Assembly (NCBI RefSeq): GCF_001679045.1
Contig: NZ_LYCK01000011.1
Location: 62,001 to 126,000 of the forward strand
DNA length: 64,000 bases
Origin: Haemophilus haemolyticus
Lineage (GTDB): Bacteria; Pseudomonadota; Gammaproteobacteria; Enterobacterales; Pasteurellaceae
Reading direction: 5' to 3'
In this document: positions 1 to 9,300 of the stretch, in pieces
How the letters are laid out: every line of letters starts with the position of its first letter
Numbering within the stretch: position 1 is the first letter of the stretch
The notes under the pieces: generated by a model
What the model was told of the DNA's origin: nothing
What the model saw: only the letters and a program-made list of their open reading frames with translations
The model's database searches: none
Translations under genes and position numbers: made by a program

Positions 1-164
1 GCCGTGCAAACTTACGTGAACACTTCGAAGTTGATGCACGTTATGTTGTGGTTGCTGCACTTTCTCAATTAGCGAAAGAAGGTACAGCATCTAACCAAGT
101 TGTTGCAGATGCGATTGCAAAATTCGGTTTGAATGTAGATCGTATCAATCCGCTTTACGCGTAA
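1..164 (+). CDS. aceE: Pyruvate dehydrogenase E1 component, C-terminal end (partial)
   Basis: The window opens inside a reading frame (first full codon at base 3) that ends with TAA at 162-164. The 53 visible residues end in NVDRINPLYA and match the C-terminus of the homodimeric thiamine-diphosphate E1 subunit of pyruvate dehydrogenase. E1 decarboxylates pyruvate and acetylates the lipoyl groups of E2. The call rests on this tail plus the position directly before aceF and lpdA, the usual gammaproteobacterial order. The catalytic part lies outside the window. Confidence 0.9.
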   Translation, partial: RANLREHFEVDARYVVVAALSQLAKEGTASNQVVADAIAKFGLNVDRINPLYA

Positions 165-170
165 TTGATG

Positions 171-214
171 AAAACTGCGGTCAAAAAACATCGTGTTTTA
201 TGACCGCACTTTAA
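171..214 (+). terminator. Hairpin between aceE and aceF containing an uptake signal
   Basis: An imperfect inverted repeat pairs AACTGCGGTCA with TGACCGCACTT (uptake signal at 203-211) around an A/T-rich loop. The trailing T tract is weak, so it may be a processing or partial-termination hairpin between the aceE and aceF messages. Confidence 0.4.
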
Positions 215-226
215 AAGGAACAAAAA

Positions 227-2107
227 ATGTCAAAACAAATTCAAATTCCTGATATCGGTAGTGATGAAGTTACAGTAACAGAAGTCATGGTAAACGTAGG
301 TGATACCATTTCTGTTGATCAATCTATCATTAACGTTGAAGGCGATAAAGCTTCAATGGAAGTGCCTGCACCAGAAGCGGGTGTTGTTAAAGAGGTTTTA
401 GTCAAAGTGGGCGATAAAGTCACAACGGGCACCCCAATGCTCGTTTTAGAAGCTGCAGGCACTGCACCAGCGGCTGAAGCACCTGCTGCCCCAGTAGCCG
501 CTACTGCGCCAACTGCGTCGGCTGTTATTGAAGTAAACGTACCAGACATCGGTTCTGATGAAGTAAACGTTACTGAAATTATGGTTAAAGTAGGTGATAG
601 TGTTGAAATTGATCAATCAATCATCAATGTTGAAGGCGATAAAGCGTCAATGGAAGTTCCAGCACCAATCGCAGGTGTAGTAAAAGAAATTTTAATTAAT
701 GTCGGTGATAAAGTTTCAACTGGCAAACTCATCATGAAATTTGAAACGGCATCAGCTGCTGCGGTTGCACCAGCTCAAACAGCTGCGCCTGTAGCTGCCT
801 CAACATCTGCAATTAAAGATGTGAATGTGCCAGATATTGGTGGTGATGAAGTCAATGTGACTGAAATCATGGTTGCCGTTGGTGATACCGTTTCAGAAGA
901 TCAATCATTAATTACCGTTGAAGGTGATAAAGCGTCAATGGAAGTTCCTGCTCCATTCGGCGGTGTCGTGAAAGAAATTCTCGTGAAATCAGGTGATAAA
1001 GTATCGACTGGTTCATTAATTATGCGCTTTGAAATAGCAGGTGCAGCGTCAGCTGAGGCAACATCTGCTCCAGCGCCACAAGTTGCATCGCCAGCTCCGA
1101 CTGCACAGCCTGCTCAATCTGGCAATGTATCTGGCTTAAGCCAAGAGCAAGTGGTGGCAAGTGCTGGCTATGCGCATGCTACTCCAGTTATTCGTCGTTT
1201 AGCACGTGAATTTGGCGTAAACTTAGATAAAGTAAAAGGTACAGGTCGTAAAGGTCGTATCGTTAAAGAAGATATCGAAGCTTATGTGAAAACAGCAGTT
1301 AAAGCTTATGAAAGCGGTGCAACAGCACAAGCTGCCGGCAATGGCGTAGCGAATGGCGCTGGCTTAGACTTATTACCATGGCCAAAAGTTGATTTCAGTA
1401 AATTCGGTGAAGTAGAAGAAGTCGAATTAAGCCGTATCAATAAAATTTCAGGCGCTAACTTACATCGTAACTGGGTCATGATTCCACATGTTACTCACTT
1501 CGATAAAGCAGATATCACGGATTTAGAAGCATTCCGTAAAGAACAAAATGCGTTAGCAGAAAAACAAAAACTCGGCGTAAAAATCACGCCAGTTGTGTTC
1601 ATTATGAAAGCGGTGGCAAAAGCATTAGAAGCGTATCCACGTTTCAACAGCTCAATTACCGAAGATGCTCAACGCTTAATCCTGAAAAAATATATTAACA
1701 TCGGTGTCGCAGTAGATACACCAAACGGCTTAGTAGTGCCTGTATTCAAGAACGTCAACAAAAAAGGCATTATCGAACTTTCACGTGAATTAATGGAAGT
1801 ATCGAAAAAAGCACGTGAAGGCAAATTGACTGCATCTGATATGCAAGGTGGCTGTTTCACTATTTCAAGCCTTGGCGGCATTGGTACAACTCACTTTGCA
1901 CCAATCGTAAACGCGCCAGAAGTTGCCATCCTTGGTGTGTCTAAATCATCGATGGAACCAGTATGGAATGGTAAAGAATTTGCGCCACGCTTAATTCTTC
2001 CAATGTCATTATCATTTGACCACCGAGTCATTGATGGTGCAGATGGTGCACGATTCATCAGCTATATCGGTGCTGTATTAGCAGATTTACGCCGTTTGAT
2101 TATGTAA
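227..2107 (+). CDS. aceF: Dihydrolipoamide acetyltransferase (E2 of pyruvate dehydrogenase), three lipoyl domains
   Basis: This is the core of the pyruvate dehydrogenase complex; it moves acetyl groups from E1 to coenzyme A on swinging lipoyl arms. The 626-residue protein has three N-terminal lipoyl domains, each with the GDKASMEVP motif. The lipoylated lysines are K41, K139 and K235. Ala/Pro-rich linkers separate them. Next come an E1/E3-binding domain (about 315-350, [14 protein letters not shown]) and the acetyltransferase domain with [10 protein letters not shown], whose histidine is H599. Length is close to the three-domain E. coli enzyme (about 630). It lies between aceE and lpdA with a terminator after it. 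The lipoyl modules are very alike at DNA level, so their number could change by recombination. Confidence 0.97.
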   Translation: MSKQIQIPDIGSDEVTVTEVMVNVGDTISVDQSIINVEGDKASMEVPAPEAGVVKEVLVKVGDKVTTGTPMLVLEAAGTAPAAEAPAAPVAATAPTASAVIEVNVPDIGSDEVNVTEIMVKVGDSVEIDQSIINVEGDKASMEVPAPIAGVVKEILINVGDKVSTGKLIMKFETASAAAVAPAQTAAPVAASTSAIKDVNVPDIGGDEVNVTEIMVAVGDTVSEDQSLITVEGDKASMEVPAPFGGVVKEILVKSGDKVSTGSLIMRFEIAGAASAEATSAPAPQVASPAPTAQPAQSGNVSGLSQEQVVASAGYAHATPVIRRLAREFGVNLDKVKGTGRKGRIVKEDIEAYVKTAVKAYESGATAQAAGNGVANGAGLDLLPWPKVDFSKFGEVEEVELSRINKISGANLHRNWVMIPHVTHFDKADITDLEAFRKEQNALAEKQKLGVKITPVVFIMKAVAKALEAYPRFNSSITEDAQRLILKKYINIGVAVDTPNGLVVPVFKNVNKKGIIELSRELMEVSKKAREGKLTASDMQGGCFTISSLGGIGTTHFAPIVNAPEVAILGVSKSSMEPVWNGKEFAPRLILPMSLSFDHRVIDGADGARFISYIGAVLADLRRLIM

Positions 2108-2108
2108 T

Positions 2109-2145
2109 AACGCCCCTTTCTTCTAATTAGAAGAAAGGGCGTTTT
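2109..2145 (+). terminator. Rho-independent terminator after aceF
   Basis: AACGCCC plus TTTCTTCT pairs with AGAAGAAA plus GGGCGTT around a short AATT loop, followed by TTTT. The position between aceF and lpdA suggests lpdA can be transcribed partly on its own. Confidence 0.8.
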
Positions 2146-2207
2146 AGCAAATCCATTATGATCGCAAAAAGTGCGGTCAATATTTTGAACGTTTTTACGA
2201 GGTAAAA

Positions 2208-3632
2208 ATGAGTAAAGAAATTAAAACCCAAGTCGTCGTACTTGGTGCTGGCCCAGCAGGTTATTCCGCGGCGTTCCGTTGTGCGGATTTAGGCTTAGAA
2301 ACTGTATTAGTTGAACGTTATTCAACTCTTGGTGGGGTATGTTTAAATGTAGGTTGTATCCCATCTAAAGCATTATTGCACGTAGCAAAAGTGATTGAAG
2401 AAGCAAAACACGCTAGTAAAAATGGTGTTTACTTTGGTGAGCCAAGAATTGATTTAGATGAAGTTCGTGCAGGTAAAGAAGCGGTTGTCGCTAAATTAAC
2501 TGGTGGTTTAGCGGGTATGGCAAAAGCGCGTAAAGTCACTGTTGTTGAAGGCTTAGCTGCATTTACAGATCCTAATACTTTGGTCGCGCGTGACCGTGAT
2601 GGACATCCAACTACAATCAAATTTGATAATGCTATTATTGCAGCAGGTTCTCGCCCAATTGAATTACCATTTATTCCACATGAAGATCCACGTATTTGGA
2701 ACTCAACTGATGCGCTTAAATTAAAAGAAGTACCTAAAAAACTTCTCATTATGGGTGGCGGTATCATCGGTTTAGAAATGGGTACGGTTTACCACGCATT
2801 AGGTTCAGAAATTGAAGTTGTGGAAATGTTCGACCAAGTTATCCCAGCAGCGGATAAAGATGTTGTTGCAATTTACACCAAACAAATCGAGAAAAAATTC
2901 AAGTTAATGCTTGAAACCAAAGTGACTGCTGTTGAAGCAAAAGATGATGGTATCTACGTTTCAATGGAAGGCAAAGCATGCAATGACACCAAACGTTATG
3001 ATGCGGTGCTTGTCGCTATCGGTCGTGTACCAAATGGCAAATTGATCGATGCAGGTAAAGCAGGCGTTGAAGTTGATGATCGTGGTTTCATTCATGTTGA
3101 TAAACAAATGCGCACTAATGTGCCGCATATCTTTGCAATCGGCGATATTGTTGGTCAACCAATGTTAGCGCACAAAGGTGTTCATGAAGGCCACGTTGCT
3201 GCAGAAATCATTGCGGGACAAAAACACTACTTCGATCCTAAAGTTATTCCATCAATCGCTTATACCGAACCAGAAGTGGCTTGGGTAGGTAAAACTGAGA
3301 AAGAATGTAAACAAGAAGGTTTAAATTACGAAGTCGCTAAATTCCCTTGGGCAGCATCAGGCCGCGCTATTGCTTCTGAATGTTCTGAAGGTATGACGAA
3401 GTTAATCTTTGATAAAGATACTCATCGTGTGCTTGGCGGTGCAATCGTCGGTTCTAACGGTGGTGAATTATTAGGTGAAATCGGTCTTGCCATCGAGATG
3501 GGTTGCGACGCAGAAGATATTGCATTAACTATCCACGCTCACCCAACTTTACACGAGTCTGTTGGTTTAGCTGCGGAAGTATTTGAAGGCTCAATCACTG
3601 ACCTTCCAAATGCAAAAGCAAAGAAAAAATAA
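2208..3632 (+). CDS. lpdA: Dihydrolipoamide dehydrogenase (E3)
   Basis: This flavoprotein reoxidises dihydrolipoamide for the pyruvate and 2-oxoglutarate dehydrogenase complexes, passing electrons to NAD+. The 474-residue protein shows the FAD-binding GAGPAG near residue 13 and the redox-active disulfide in GGVCLNVGCIPSK (C45 and C50). It also has a second dinucleotide fold (GGGIIGLEMG) for NAD and the C-terminal HAHPTLHES with the catalytic histidine. Length and order match the family. An uptake signal (2169-2177) lies just upstream, and a GAGGT ribosome-binding site precedes the ATG. A strong terminator follows. Confidence 0.98.
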   Translation: MSKEIKTQVVVLGAGPAGYSAAFRCADLGLETVLVERYSTLGGVCLNVGCIPSKALLHVAKVIEEAKHASKNGVYFGEPRIDLDEVRAGKEAVVAKLTGGLAGMAKARKVTVVEGLAAFTDPNTLVARDRDGHPTTIKFDNAIIAAGSRPIELPFIPHEDPRIWNSTDALKLKEVPKKLLIMGGGIIGLEMGTVYHALGSEIEVVEMFDQVIPAADKDVVAIYTKQIEKKFKLMLETKVTAVEAKDDGIYVSMEGKACNDTKRYDAVLVAIGRVPNGKLIDAGKAGVEVDDRGFIHVDKQMRTNVPHIFAIGDIVGQPMLAHKGVHEGHVAAEIIAGQKHYFDPKVIPSIAYTEPEVAWVGKTEKECKQEGLNYEVAKFPWAASGRAIASECSEGMTKLIFDKDTHRVLGGAIVGSNGGELLGEIGLAIEMGCDAEDIALTIHAHPTLHESVGLAAEVFEGSITDLPNAKAKKK

Positions 3633-3680
3633 TTTCTATTTAAGAAGTTTTAATTCAATTCAAAATAGTTGAATCAAACA

Positions 3681-3722
3681 AAAGAGCTGGTTTTCCATTA
3701 TAGGGAACAGCTCTTTTTTTCA
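3681..3722 (+). terminator. Rho-independent terminator after lpdA
   Basis: AAAGAGCTG pairs with CAGCTCTTT, with an inner TTTCC/GGGAA pairing, followed by a run of T. It ends the pdh cluster and isolates the glycosyltransferase gene that follows. Confidence 0.9.
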
Positions 3723-3825
3723 TAAATATCATGTTACATTTATAATAAATTGATAGAATATTAATGAAATACGTTAAAATGTATAACATTAACCTATCGC
3801 CTTATTATTCTAAAAGATGTTGATT

Positions 3826-5703
3826 ATGTCCGATACAAATAAAAAACCAAATCTCTCTAGTTTTGAAAAATATGTAGCTGAAAAAAATTATGAAGCGGCA
3901 TGCGTTGAGCTATTAGGTATCTTATCCCAAATTGATGTTGACTTTGGTGATATTAGAAATATAGAGTTTGATTACCCAGCTCAATTAAATGAAGAATTAG
4001 AACAAGAGAAGATTACATATTTTTGTACCAGAATCGCCGTAGCAATAACTAATCTATTTATCGATCCTGAATTAAATATTTCTGAAAGTGGATCAACTCG
4101 TTTCTTTACCTTACAGAGATGGATCACGATGATTTTTGCATCATCTCCATTCATCAATACCGATCATATTTTAAAACATTACAACTGTAATCCAAATAAT
4201 ACTAATCCATTTGATATTACTTTAGATGATAAAAAATCAACCCTCATTAAATTTTGCATTCTTTATTTACCTGAGTCGAATGTAAAACTAAATTTGGATG
4301 CTTTATGGGAAGCCGATCCAATTTTATGTTCATCTCTTTGTGTTGCATTACAATCGCCACGCTTTATTGGAACAAAACAGGCATTTTCTAAAAGAAGTTT
4401 AGTTCTACAATGGTTCCCTGAAAAATTAGCGACACTCAAAAATCTAAATAATTTACCAAGTGGAATATCTCATGATGTCTATATGCACTGCAGTTATGAT
4501 ATAGCCGAGAATAAACATTGGATTAAAAATGCATTAAATCAAGTAATCCGTCGACATTTATTACAATGTGGTTGGGAAGACCGACACACCTCAAGTATTG
4601 AACACAAAAATGACAAACCTGTTATGGTTGTATTACTTGAACATTTTAATGCTGGTCATTCTATTTATAGAACCCATTCAACTTCAATGATTGCTGCTCG
4701 CGAACATTTTCATCTAATTGGAGTTGGCAATAAAACCGTAGATGAAGCCGGACGAAATGTATTTGATGAGTTTCATTTAATACAAGGTAATTCTATGCTT
4801 AATAAATTAATGTTCTTAAAAGATATTTGCTCAAAAAATGAAGCCTGTGTATTTTATATGCCAAGTATCGGGATGGACTTAACAACAATATTTGCGAGCA
4901 ATACTCGTCTAGCACCAATTCAAGCTATTGCATTAGGGCATCCAGCAACAACGCATTCAGACTTTATTGAATATGTAATTGTAGAAGATGACTATGTTGG
5001 CTCAGAAAGTTGTTTTAGCGAAAAACTATTACGTTTACCAAAAGATGCGCTTCCTTATGTACCATCCGTACTAGCACCACAAAATGTAGAGTACAGATTA
5101 ATAGAAAATCCAGAAGTAGTACATATTGGTATCGCATCCACGACGATGAAATTAAATCCTTATTTTCTAAAAGCCTTAAAAGCAATTCGTGATAGAGCCA
5201 AAGTGAAAGTACATTTTCACTTTTCATTAGGTCAATCAGTGGGGATAACTCATCCGTATGTGACTAAATTCATCAAATCCTATTTAGGAGAAGATGCAAC
5301 AACATATCCTCATATGCCTTACAAACAATATCTTACAACTTTATATCATTGCGATATGATGCTTAATCCATTCCCATTTGGTAATACGAATGGCATTATT
5401 GATATGGTTACCTTAGGCCTAGTGGGTATATGTCAAACGGGTCCAGAAGTGCATGAGCATATTGATGAAGGATTATTTAAACGCTTGGGATTACCTGAAT
5501 GGTTAATTTCGAATACTACAGATGAATATATTGAACGCGCACTACGTTTAATTGAAAATCATGAAGAACGTCTAATGCTTAGACGCAGTATCATTAAAAA
5601 TAATGGACTTAACACACTATTTACAGGCGATCCTACACCAATGGGAAAAATCTTATTAGAAAAGGTGAATGAATGGAAAATGACACATAAAAATCATCAC
5701 TAA
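3826..5703 (+). CDS. Cytoplasmic N-glycosyltransferase, HMW1C/ApNGT-like (GT41 family)
   Basis: The 625-residue protein resembles the cytoplasmic N-glycosyltransferases of Actinobacillus pleuropneumoniae (ApNGT, about 620 residues) and H. influenzae HMW1C along its whole length. These enzymes add glucose from UDP-glucose to asparagine in N-X-S/T sequons of adhesins. Visible conserved stretches are HFNAGHSIYRTHSTSM, ASTTMKLNP (K442, matching ApNGT K441), SLGQS and FGNTNGIIDMV. I start at 3826 (MSDTNKKPN): AAAAG lies 9 bases upstream and the N-terminus then aligns with ApNGT; the ATG at 3817 has no spaced ribosome-binding site. It lacks the longer N-terminus of HMW1C and is not beside an HMW adhesin. 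It stands alone between two terminators, with lpdA before and apt after, so its substrate is not evident here. Confidence 0.9.
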   Translation: MSDTNKKPNLSSFEKYVAEKNYEAACVELLGILSQIDVDFGDIRNIEFDYPAQLNEELEQEKITYFCTRIAVAITNLFIDPELNISESGSTRFFTLQRWITMIFASSPFINTDHILKHYNCNPNNTNPFDITLDDKKSTLIKFCILYLPESNVKLNLDALWEADPILCSSLCVALQSPRFIGTKQAFSKRSLVLQWFPEKLATLKNLNNLPSGISHDVYMHCSYDIAENKHWIKNALNQVIRRHLLQCGWEDRHTSSIEHKNDKPVMVVLLEHFNAGHSIYRTHSTSMIAAREHFHLIGVGNKTVDEAGRNVFDEFHLIQGNSMLNKLMFLKDICSKNEACVFYMPSIGMDLTTIFASNTRLAPIQAIALGHPATTHSDFIEYVIVEDDYVGSESCFSEKLLRLPKDALPYVPSVLAPQNVEYRLIENPEVVHIGIASTTMKLNPYFLKALKAIRDRAKVKVHFHFSLGQSVGITHPYVTKFIKSYLGEDATTYPHMPYKQYLTTLYHCDMMLNPFPFGNTNGIIDMVTLGLVGICQTGPEVHEHIDEGLFKRLGLPEWLISNTTDEYIERALRLIENHEERLMLRRSIIKNNGLNTLFTGDPTPMGKILLEKVNEWKMTHKNHH

Positions 5704-5710
5704 TTCCGCC

Positions 5711-5745
5711 AAATAAAAATCCCCTATTGGGGATTTTTATTTTCC
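5711..5745 (+). terminator. Rho-independent terminator after the N-glycosyltransferase gene
   Basis: AAAAATCCCC pairs with GGGGATTTTT around TATT, followed by ATTTT. With the terminator at 3681 it makes the glycosyltransferase a self-contained transcription unit. Confidence 0.9.
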
Positions 5746-5820
5746 TATCTTTTTATTTTTTTATGATAAGATACTGCCCTAAAAACGTTTCTTTTTTTAC
5801 CGCACTTTTGAGCATTATTT

Positions 5821-6363
5821 ATGACTACACAACTTGATTTAATTAAATCTTCTATCAAATCAATTCCTAACTATCCAAAAGAAGGCATTATCTTCCGCGA
5901 TATTACTACCCTTTTAGAAGTTCCAGCAGCTTTTAAAGCAACAATAGATCTTATTGTGGAACAATATCGCAACAAAGGAATTACCAAAGTGCTTGGAACT
6001 GAATCTCGTGGTTTTATTTTTGGCGCACCCGTTGCCTTAGCACTAGGCTTACCTTTCGAATTAGTACGTAAACCTAAAAAATTACCACGTGAAACCATTT
6101 CTCAATCTTATCAATTAGAATATGGTCAAGATACTTTGGAAATGCACGTTGATGCAATTTCAGAAGGTGACAATGTTTTAATCATTGATGATTTATTAGC
6201 AACAGGCGGCACCGTTGAAGCAACAGTAAAATTAGTGCAACGTTTAGGTGGAGTGGTAAAACACGCTGCATTTGTGATTAATTTACCTGAATTAGGTGGC
6301 GAAAAACGCTTAAATAATTTGGGTGTTGATTGTTATACACTCGTCAATTTTGAAGGTCATTAA
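5821..6363 (+). CDS. apt: Adenine phosphoribosyltransferase
   Basis: It salvages adenine by joining it to PRPP to give AMP. The 180-residue protein carries the PRPP-binding loop [13 protein letters not shown] near residue 120 and the family segment [10 protein letters not shown] near residue 60. Length matches E. coli Apt (183). The next gene, dnaX, starts 11 bases later, the same apt-dnaX pairing as in E. coli, so they are probably cotranscribed. An uptake signal (5799-5807) sits just before the start codon. Confidence 0.97.
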   Translation: MTTQLDLIKSSIKSIPNYPKEGIIFRDITTLLEVPAAFKATIDLIVEQYRNKGITKVLGTESRGFIFGAPVALALGLPFELVRKPKKLPRETISQSYQLEYGQDTLEMHVDAISEGDNVLIIDDLLATGGTVEATVKLVQRLGGVVKHAAFVINLPELGGEKRLNNLGVDCYTLVNFEGH

Positions 6364-6374
6364 TTAAGGATTCG

Positions 6375-8441
6375 ATGAGCTATCAAGTCTTAGCCAGAAA
6401 ATGGCGACCAAAAACATTTGCTGATGTCGTTGGGCAAGAACACATTATCACGGCATTAGCAAATGGATTAAAAGATAATCGACTACATCACGCTTACCTC
6501 TTTTCTGGTACGCGTGGTGTAGGAAAAACCTCTATTGCTAGATTATTCGCAAAAGGATTAAATTGTGTACATGGTGTAACGGCTACACCTTGTGGTGAAT
6601 GTGAAAATTGTAAAGCGATTGAGCAAGGCAATTTCATTGATTTAATCGAAATTGATGCGGCATCCCGCACAAAAGTTGAAGACACGCGTGAATTATTGGA
6701 TAACGTGCAATATAAACCTGTTGTCGGAAGATTTAAGGTTTATTTAATCGACGAAGTCCATATGCTATCCCGTCATTCATTTAATGCGTTGCTCAAGACG
6801 TTAGAAGAACCACCAGAATATGTAAAATTCTTACTTGCGACAACGGATCCGCAAAAACTACCTATAACCATCCTTTCTCGCTGTTTACAATTTCATCTCA
6901 AAGCATTAGATGAAACCCAAATCTCCCAGCATCTTGCCCATATTCTGACGCAAGAAAATATTCCTTTTGAAGAACCTGCATTAGTTAAACTTGCAAAAGC
7001 GGCGCAAGGAAGTATTCGTGATAGCTTAAGTTTAACCGATCAAGCCATTGCTATGGGTGACCGACAAGTTACGAATAGTGTTGTAAGCAATATGTTAGGG
7101 TTGCTTGATGATAACTATTCTGTTGATATTTTATACGCCTTACATCAAGGCAATGGTGAACTCTTAATGCGAACACTGCAAAGAGTTGCAGATGCAGCAG
7201 GCGATTGGGACAAATTACTTGGCGAATGTGCAGAAAAATTACATCAAATTGCACTCATGCAACTTCTTCCACAAAAATCTTCAGATGACAATGAACATTT
7301 TTCATTTTTAGCCAAACATATCTCTCCAGAAGATGTTCAGTTTTTTTATCAAGTCATTATTTCTGGTAGAAAAGACTTATCAAATGCGCCAAACCGTCGT
7401 ATTGGCACAGAAATGACATTATTGAGGGCATTGGCATTCCACCCAAAGTTCCTTACGGCAGTACCAAAGGCTAACACTACAATTACTCCACCGCCATCAA
7501 CTCCAAGTGCGGTTGAAAATACTGGTAATTATGTAGATGTGCCAGTACTGTCGCAAAGTATAAAATCCGCTTATTCTCAAGCAAAACCAAATAAAACAAG
7601 CATTCCAAATTTGGCAAGCCTTTCGGCTTTAGATGCGCTTGAACATTTAACACAACTGGAAAACCAAGAACGTCAAGAACATAAAGCTGAATCATTAGCT
7701 GCAGTAAGTGAGACTTTACATCACATCCAAGAACTGGATGAAGAAAAAGCTCATAAAAAAATGACCGCACTTCCCGTGCGAGAAATGGCTGAACCGAAGC
7801 CCAAGCACATAGAAAAACCAACATCACTACCAAATTCCACACAGACTCCACAAGAAAATAGCACAGAAGAAAATTCAAGTGATGATAGTGCAGAAATTGC
7901 TCAAGATGAGCAAGAAATCTTAAGTGCTAACACTTATCGTTGGGAATGGAGCAATCCAGAACTTGCTAAATCCGATACGGGCGTTCGTCCTTCTGATATA
8001 AAACAGGCGATTTTAAAAGATATTACGCCTGAACTACGTTTAAAAATCATTACCCAAACTCAGCAACAAGATGAGTGGGCAGATATAGTTGAGAGTTCTG
8101 GCGTAACAGGATTTAGCAAAGAATTAGCGTTAAATTGTTTCTTACAAAGCAAAACTGATGATGAAATCAATCTTGGACTACATTCAGAAAAATCTCATTT
8201 ACGCCAAGACAGAAGCATAAAAAATTTGGTTGAAGCTTTAAGTAAATTGCAAGGTAAAGATATTCGATTAACAATTAATATTGATGACAGCAATATCACG
8301 ACTCCAATTGAATATCGCCGCAATATTTATCAAACATTGCGGGAAAAAGCGCAAAATGAGTTGCAAAAAGATAGTAAATTACAAATTCTGCTTAATGAAT
8401 TTGATGCAAAATTAGATATAGAGAGTATTCGACCAGTTTAA
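6375..8441 (+). CDS. dnaX: DNA polymerase III tau subunit (clamp loader), possible gamma by -1 frameshift
   Basis: The tau subunit organises the replisome and forms the ATPase part of the clamp loader. The 688-residue protein has Walker A GTRGVGKTS (about 45-53), a four-cysteine zinc module (CVHGVTATPCGECENC), Walker B LIDEVH and the SRC motif of the AAA+ lid. A long low-complexity linker (about 370-520) and a tau-specific C-terminal region follow. The linker holds two uptake signals (7505, 7764). At 7755-7761 there is a run of seven A. A -1 shift there would end at TGA 7790-7792 after ten more codons, giving about 472 residues, close to the domain layout of E. coli gamma. The E. coli-type heptamer is absent, so this needs testing. 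Confidence 0.96.
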   Translation: MSYQVLARKWRPKTFADVVGQEHIITALANGLKDNRLHHAYLFSGTRGVGKTSIARLFAKGLNCVHGVTATPCGECENCKAIEQGNFIDLIEIDAASRTKVEDTRELLDNVQYKPVVGRFKVYLIDEVHMLSRHSFNALLKTLEEPPEYVKFLLATTDPQKLPITILSRCLQFHLKALDETQISQHLAHILTQENIPFEEPALVKLAKAAQGSIRDSLSLTDQAIAMGDRQVTNSVVSNMLGLLDDNYSVDILYALHQGNGELLMRTLQRVADAAGDWDKLLGECAEKLHQIALMQLLPQKSSDDNEHFSFLAKHISPEDVQFFYQVIISGRKDLSNAPNRRIGTEMTLLRALAFHPKFLTAVPKANTTITPPPSTPSAVENTGNYVDVPVLSQSIKSAYSQAKPNKTSIPNLASLSALDALEHLTQLENQERQEHKAESLAAVSETLHHIQELDEEKAHKKMTALPVREMAEPKPKHIEKPTSLPNSTQTPQENSTEENSSDDSAEIAQDEQEILSANTYRWEWSNPELAKSDTGVRPSDIKQAILKDITPELRLKIITQTQQQDEWADIVESSGVTGFSKELALNCFLQSKTDDEINLGLHSEKSHLRQDRSIKNLVEALSKLQGKDIRLTINIDDSNITTPIEYRRNIYQTLREKAQNELQKDSKLQILLNEFDAKLDIESIRPV
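7755..7792 (+). other. Candidate -1 recoding site in dnaX
   Basis: Codons AAA AAA ATG form an A7 tract (7755-7761). Four bases later a small GC-rich hairpin, CGCAC-TTCCC-GTGCG (7766-7780), can form, made partly by the uptake signal at 7764-7772. The -1 frame reads NDRTSRARNG and then TGA at 7790-7792. A weak purine-rich GGATGAAG lies about 10 bases upstream. Layout resembles E. coli dnaX but the slippery sequence differs. Confidence 0.45.
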
Positions 8442-8563
8442 ACAAATATTGCATTTAAAACTCCCGTTTCAAGTCAGAATATTTTTATAAATCTCTACCA
8501 TTTTGTATTTTTTTAATCTAGAATTCGTCAATTTGTTTTTTTAAAGCCAAAAGGAGAGTGAAA

Positions 8564-9190
8564 ATGAAACTGGTTGAAGTAAAACACCCACTTGTAAAAC
8601 ACAAACTAGGTGTGATGCGTGAAGCTGAGATTGATACAAAAAAATTCCGTGAACTGGCAACAGAAATCGGTAGCCTATTAACCTATGAAGCAACGTCTGA
8701 TTTAGAAACTGAAAAAGTAACGATCAACGGTTGGAATGGCCCAGTAGAAATCGATCGAATTAAAGGTAAAAAAGTAACGGTTGTCCCAATTTTACGTGCA
8801 GGTTTAGGTATGATGGATGGTGTACTTGAACATGTACCAAGCGCACGTATCAGCGTAGTGGGGATATACCGTAATGAAGAAACCCTTGAACCCGTCCCTT
8901 ACTTCCAAAAATTAGCCAGCGATTTAGAAGAGCGCCTTGCAATTGTTGTAGATCCTATGCTTGCAACTGGAGGTTCAATGATTGCAACCCTTGATCTTTT
9001 AAAAGCAAAAGGTTGTAAACATATCAAAGTATTAGTGTTAGTCGCTGCGCCAGAAGGTATTAAGGCTCTTGAAGCTGCACATCCTGACATTGAACTTTAC
9101 TGCGCTTCTATTGATAGCCACTTAAATGAACATGGTTACATTATTCCGGGTCTAGGTGACGCGGGTGATAAAATTTTTGGGACCAAATAA
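8564..9190 (+). CDS. upp: Uracil phosphoribosyltransferase
   Basis: It converts uracil and PRPP to UMP. The 208-residue protein matches E. coli Upp in length and nearly throughout, with the PRPP loop [10 protein letters not shown] near residue 130 and the C-terminal [18 protein letters not shown] that binds uracil. I use the ATG at 8564 because AAGGAGAG lies 5-6 bases before it; the in-frame GTG at 8558 overlaps that site. The uracil permease gene follows after a terminator, as in E. coli upp-uraA. Confidence 0.97.
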   Translation: MKLVEVKHPLVKHKLGVMREAEIDTKKFRELATEIGSLLTYEATSDLETEKVTINGWNGPVEIDRIKGKKVTVVPILRAGLGMMDGVLEHVPSARISVVGIYRNEETLEPVPYFQKLASDLEERLAIVVDPMLATGGSMIATLDLLKAKGCKHIKVLVLVAAPEGIKALEAAHPDIELYCASIDSHLNEHGYIIPGLGDAGDKIFGTK

Positions 9191-9202
9191 TCCCAAAAAA
9201 TA

Positions 9203-9236
9203 AAAGATGGACGGCATTTTCTTGCCGTCTTTTTGT
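9203..9236 (+). terminator. Rho-independent terminator between upp and uraA
   Basis: GACGGCA pairs with TGCCGTC around TTTTCT, followed by TTTTT. It probably lowers uraA expression relative to upp. Confidence 0.85.
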
Positions 9237-9300
9237 GTGCGTGAAACACAAGAAAAACTGACCGCACTTTAAGTTAATTCAAACAGAGAGTTGAAACTAA

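Noticed and set aside
3817..3825. ATG at 3817 as start of the N-glycosyltransferase
   Set aside because: The purine tract AAAAG directly abuts it, leaving no spacing. The ATG at 3826 has a nine-base spacer and aligns with ApNGT.
7740..7763. Standard E. coli dnaX heptamer A AAA AAG
   Set aside because: It is not present; the run is T AAA AAA A, so only a variant slippage mechanism could apply.
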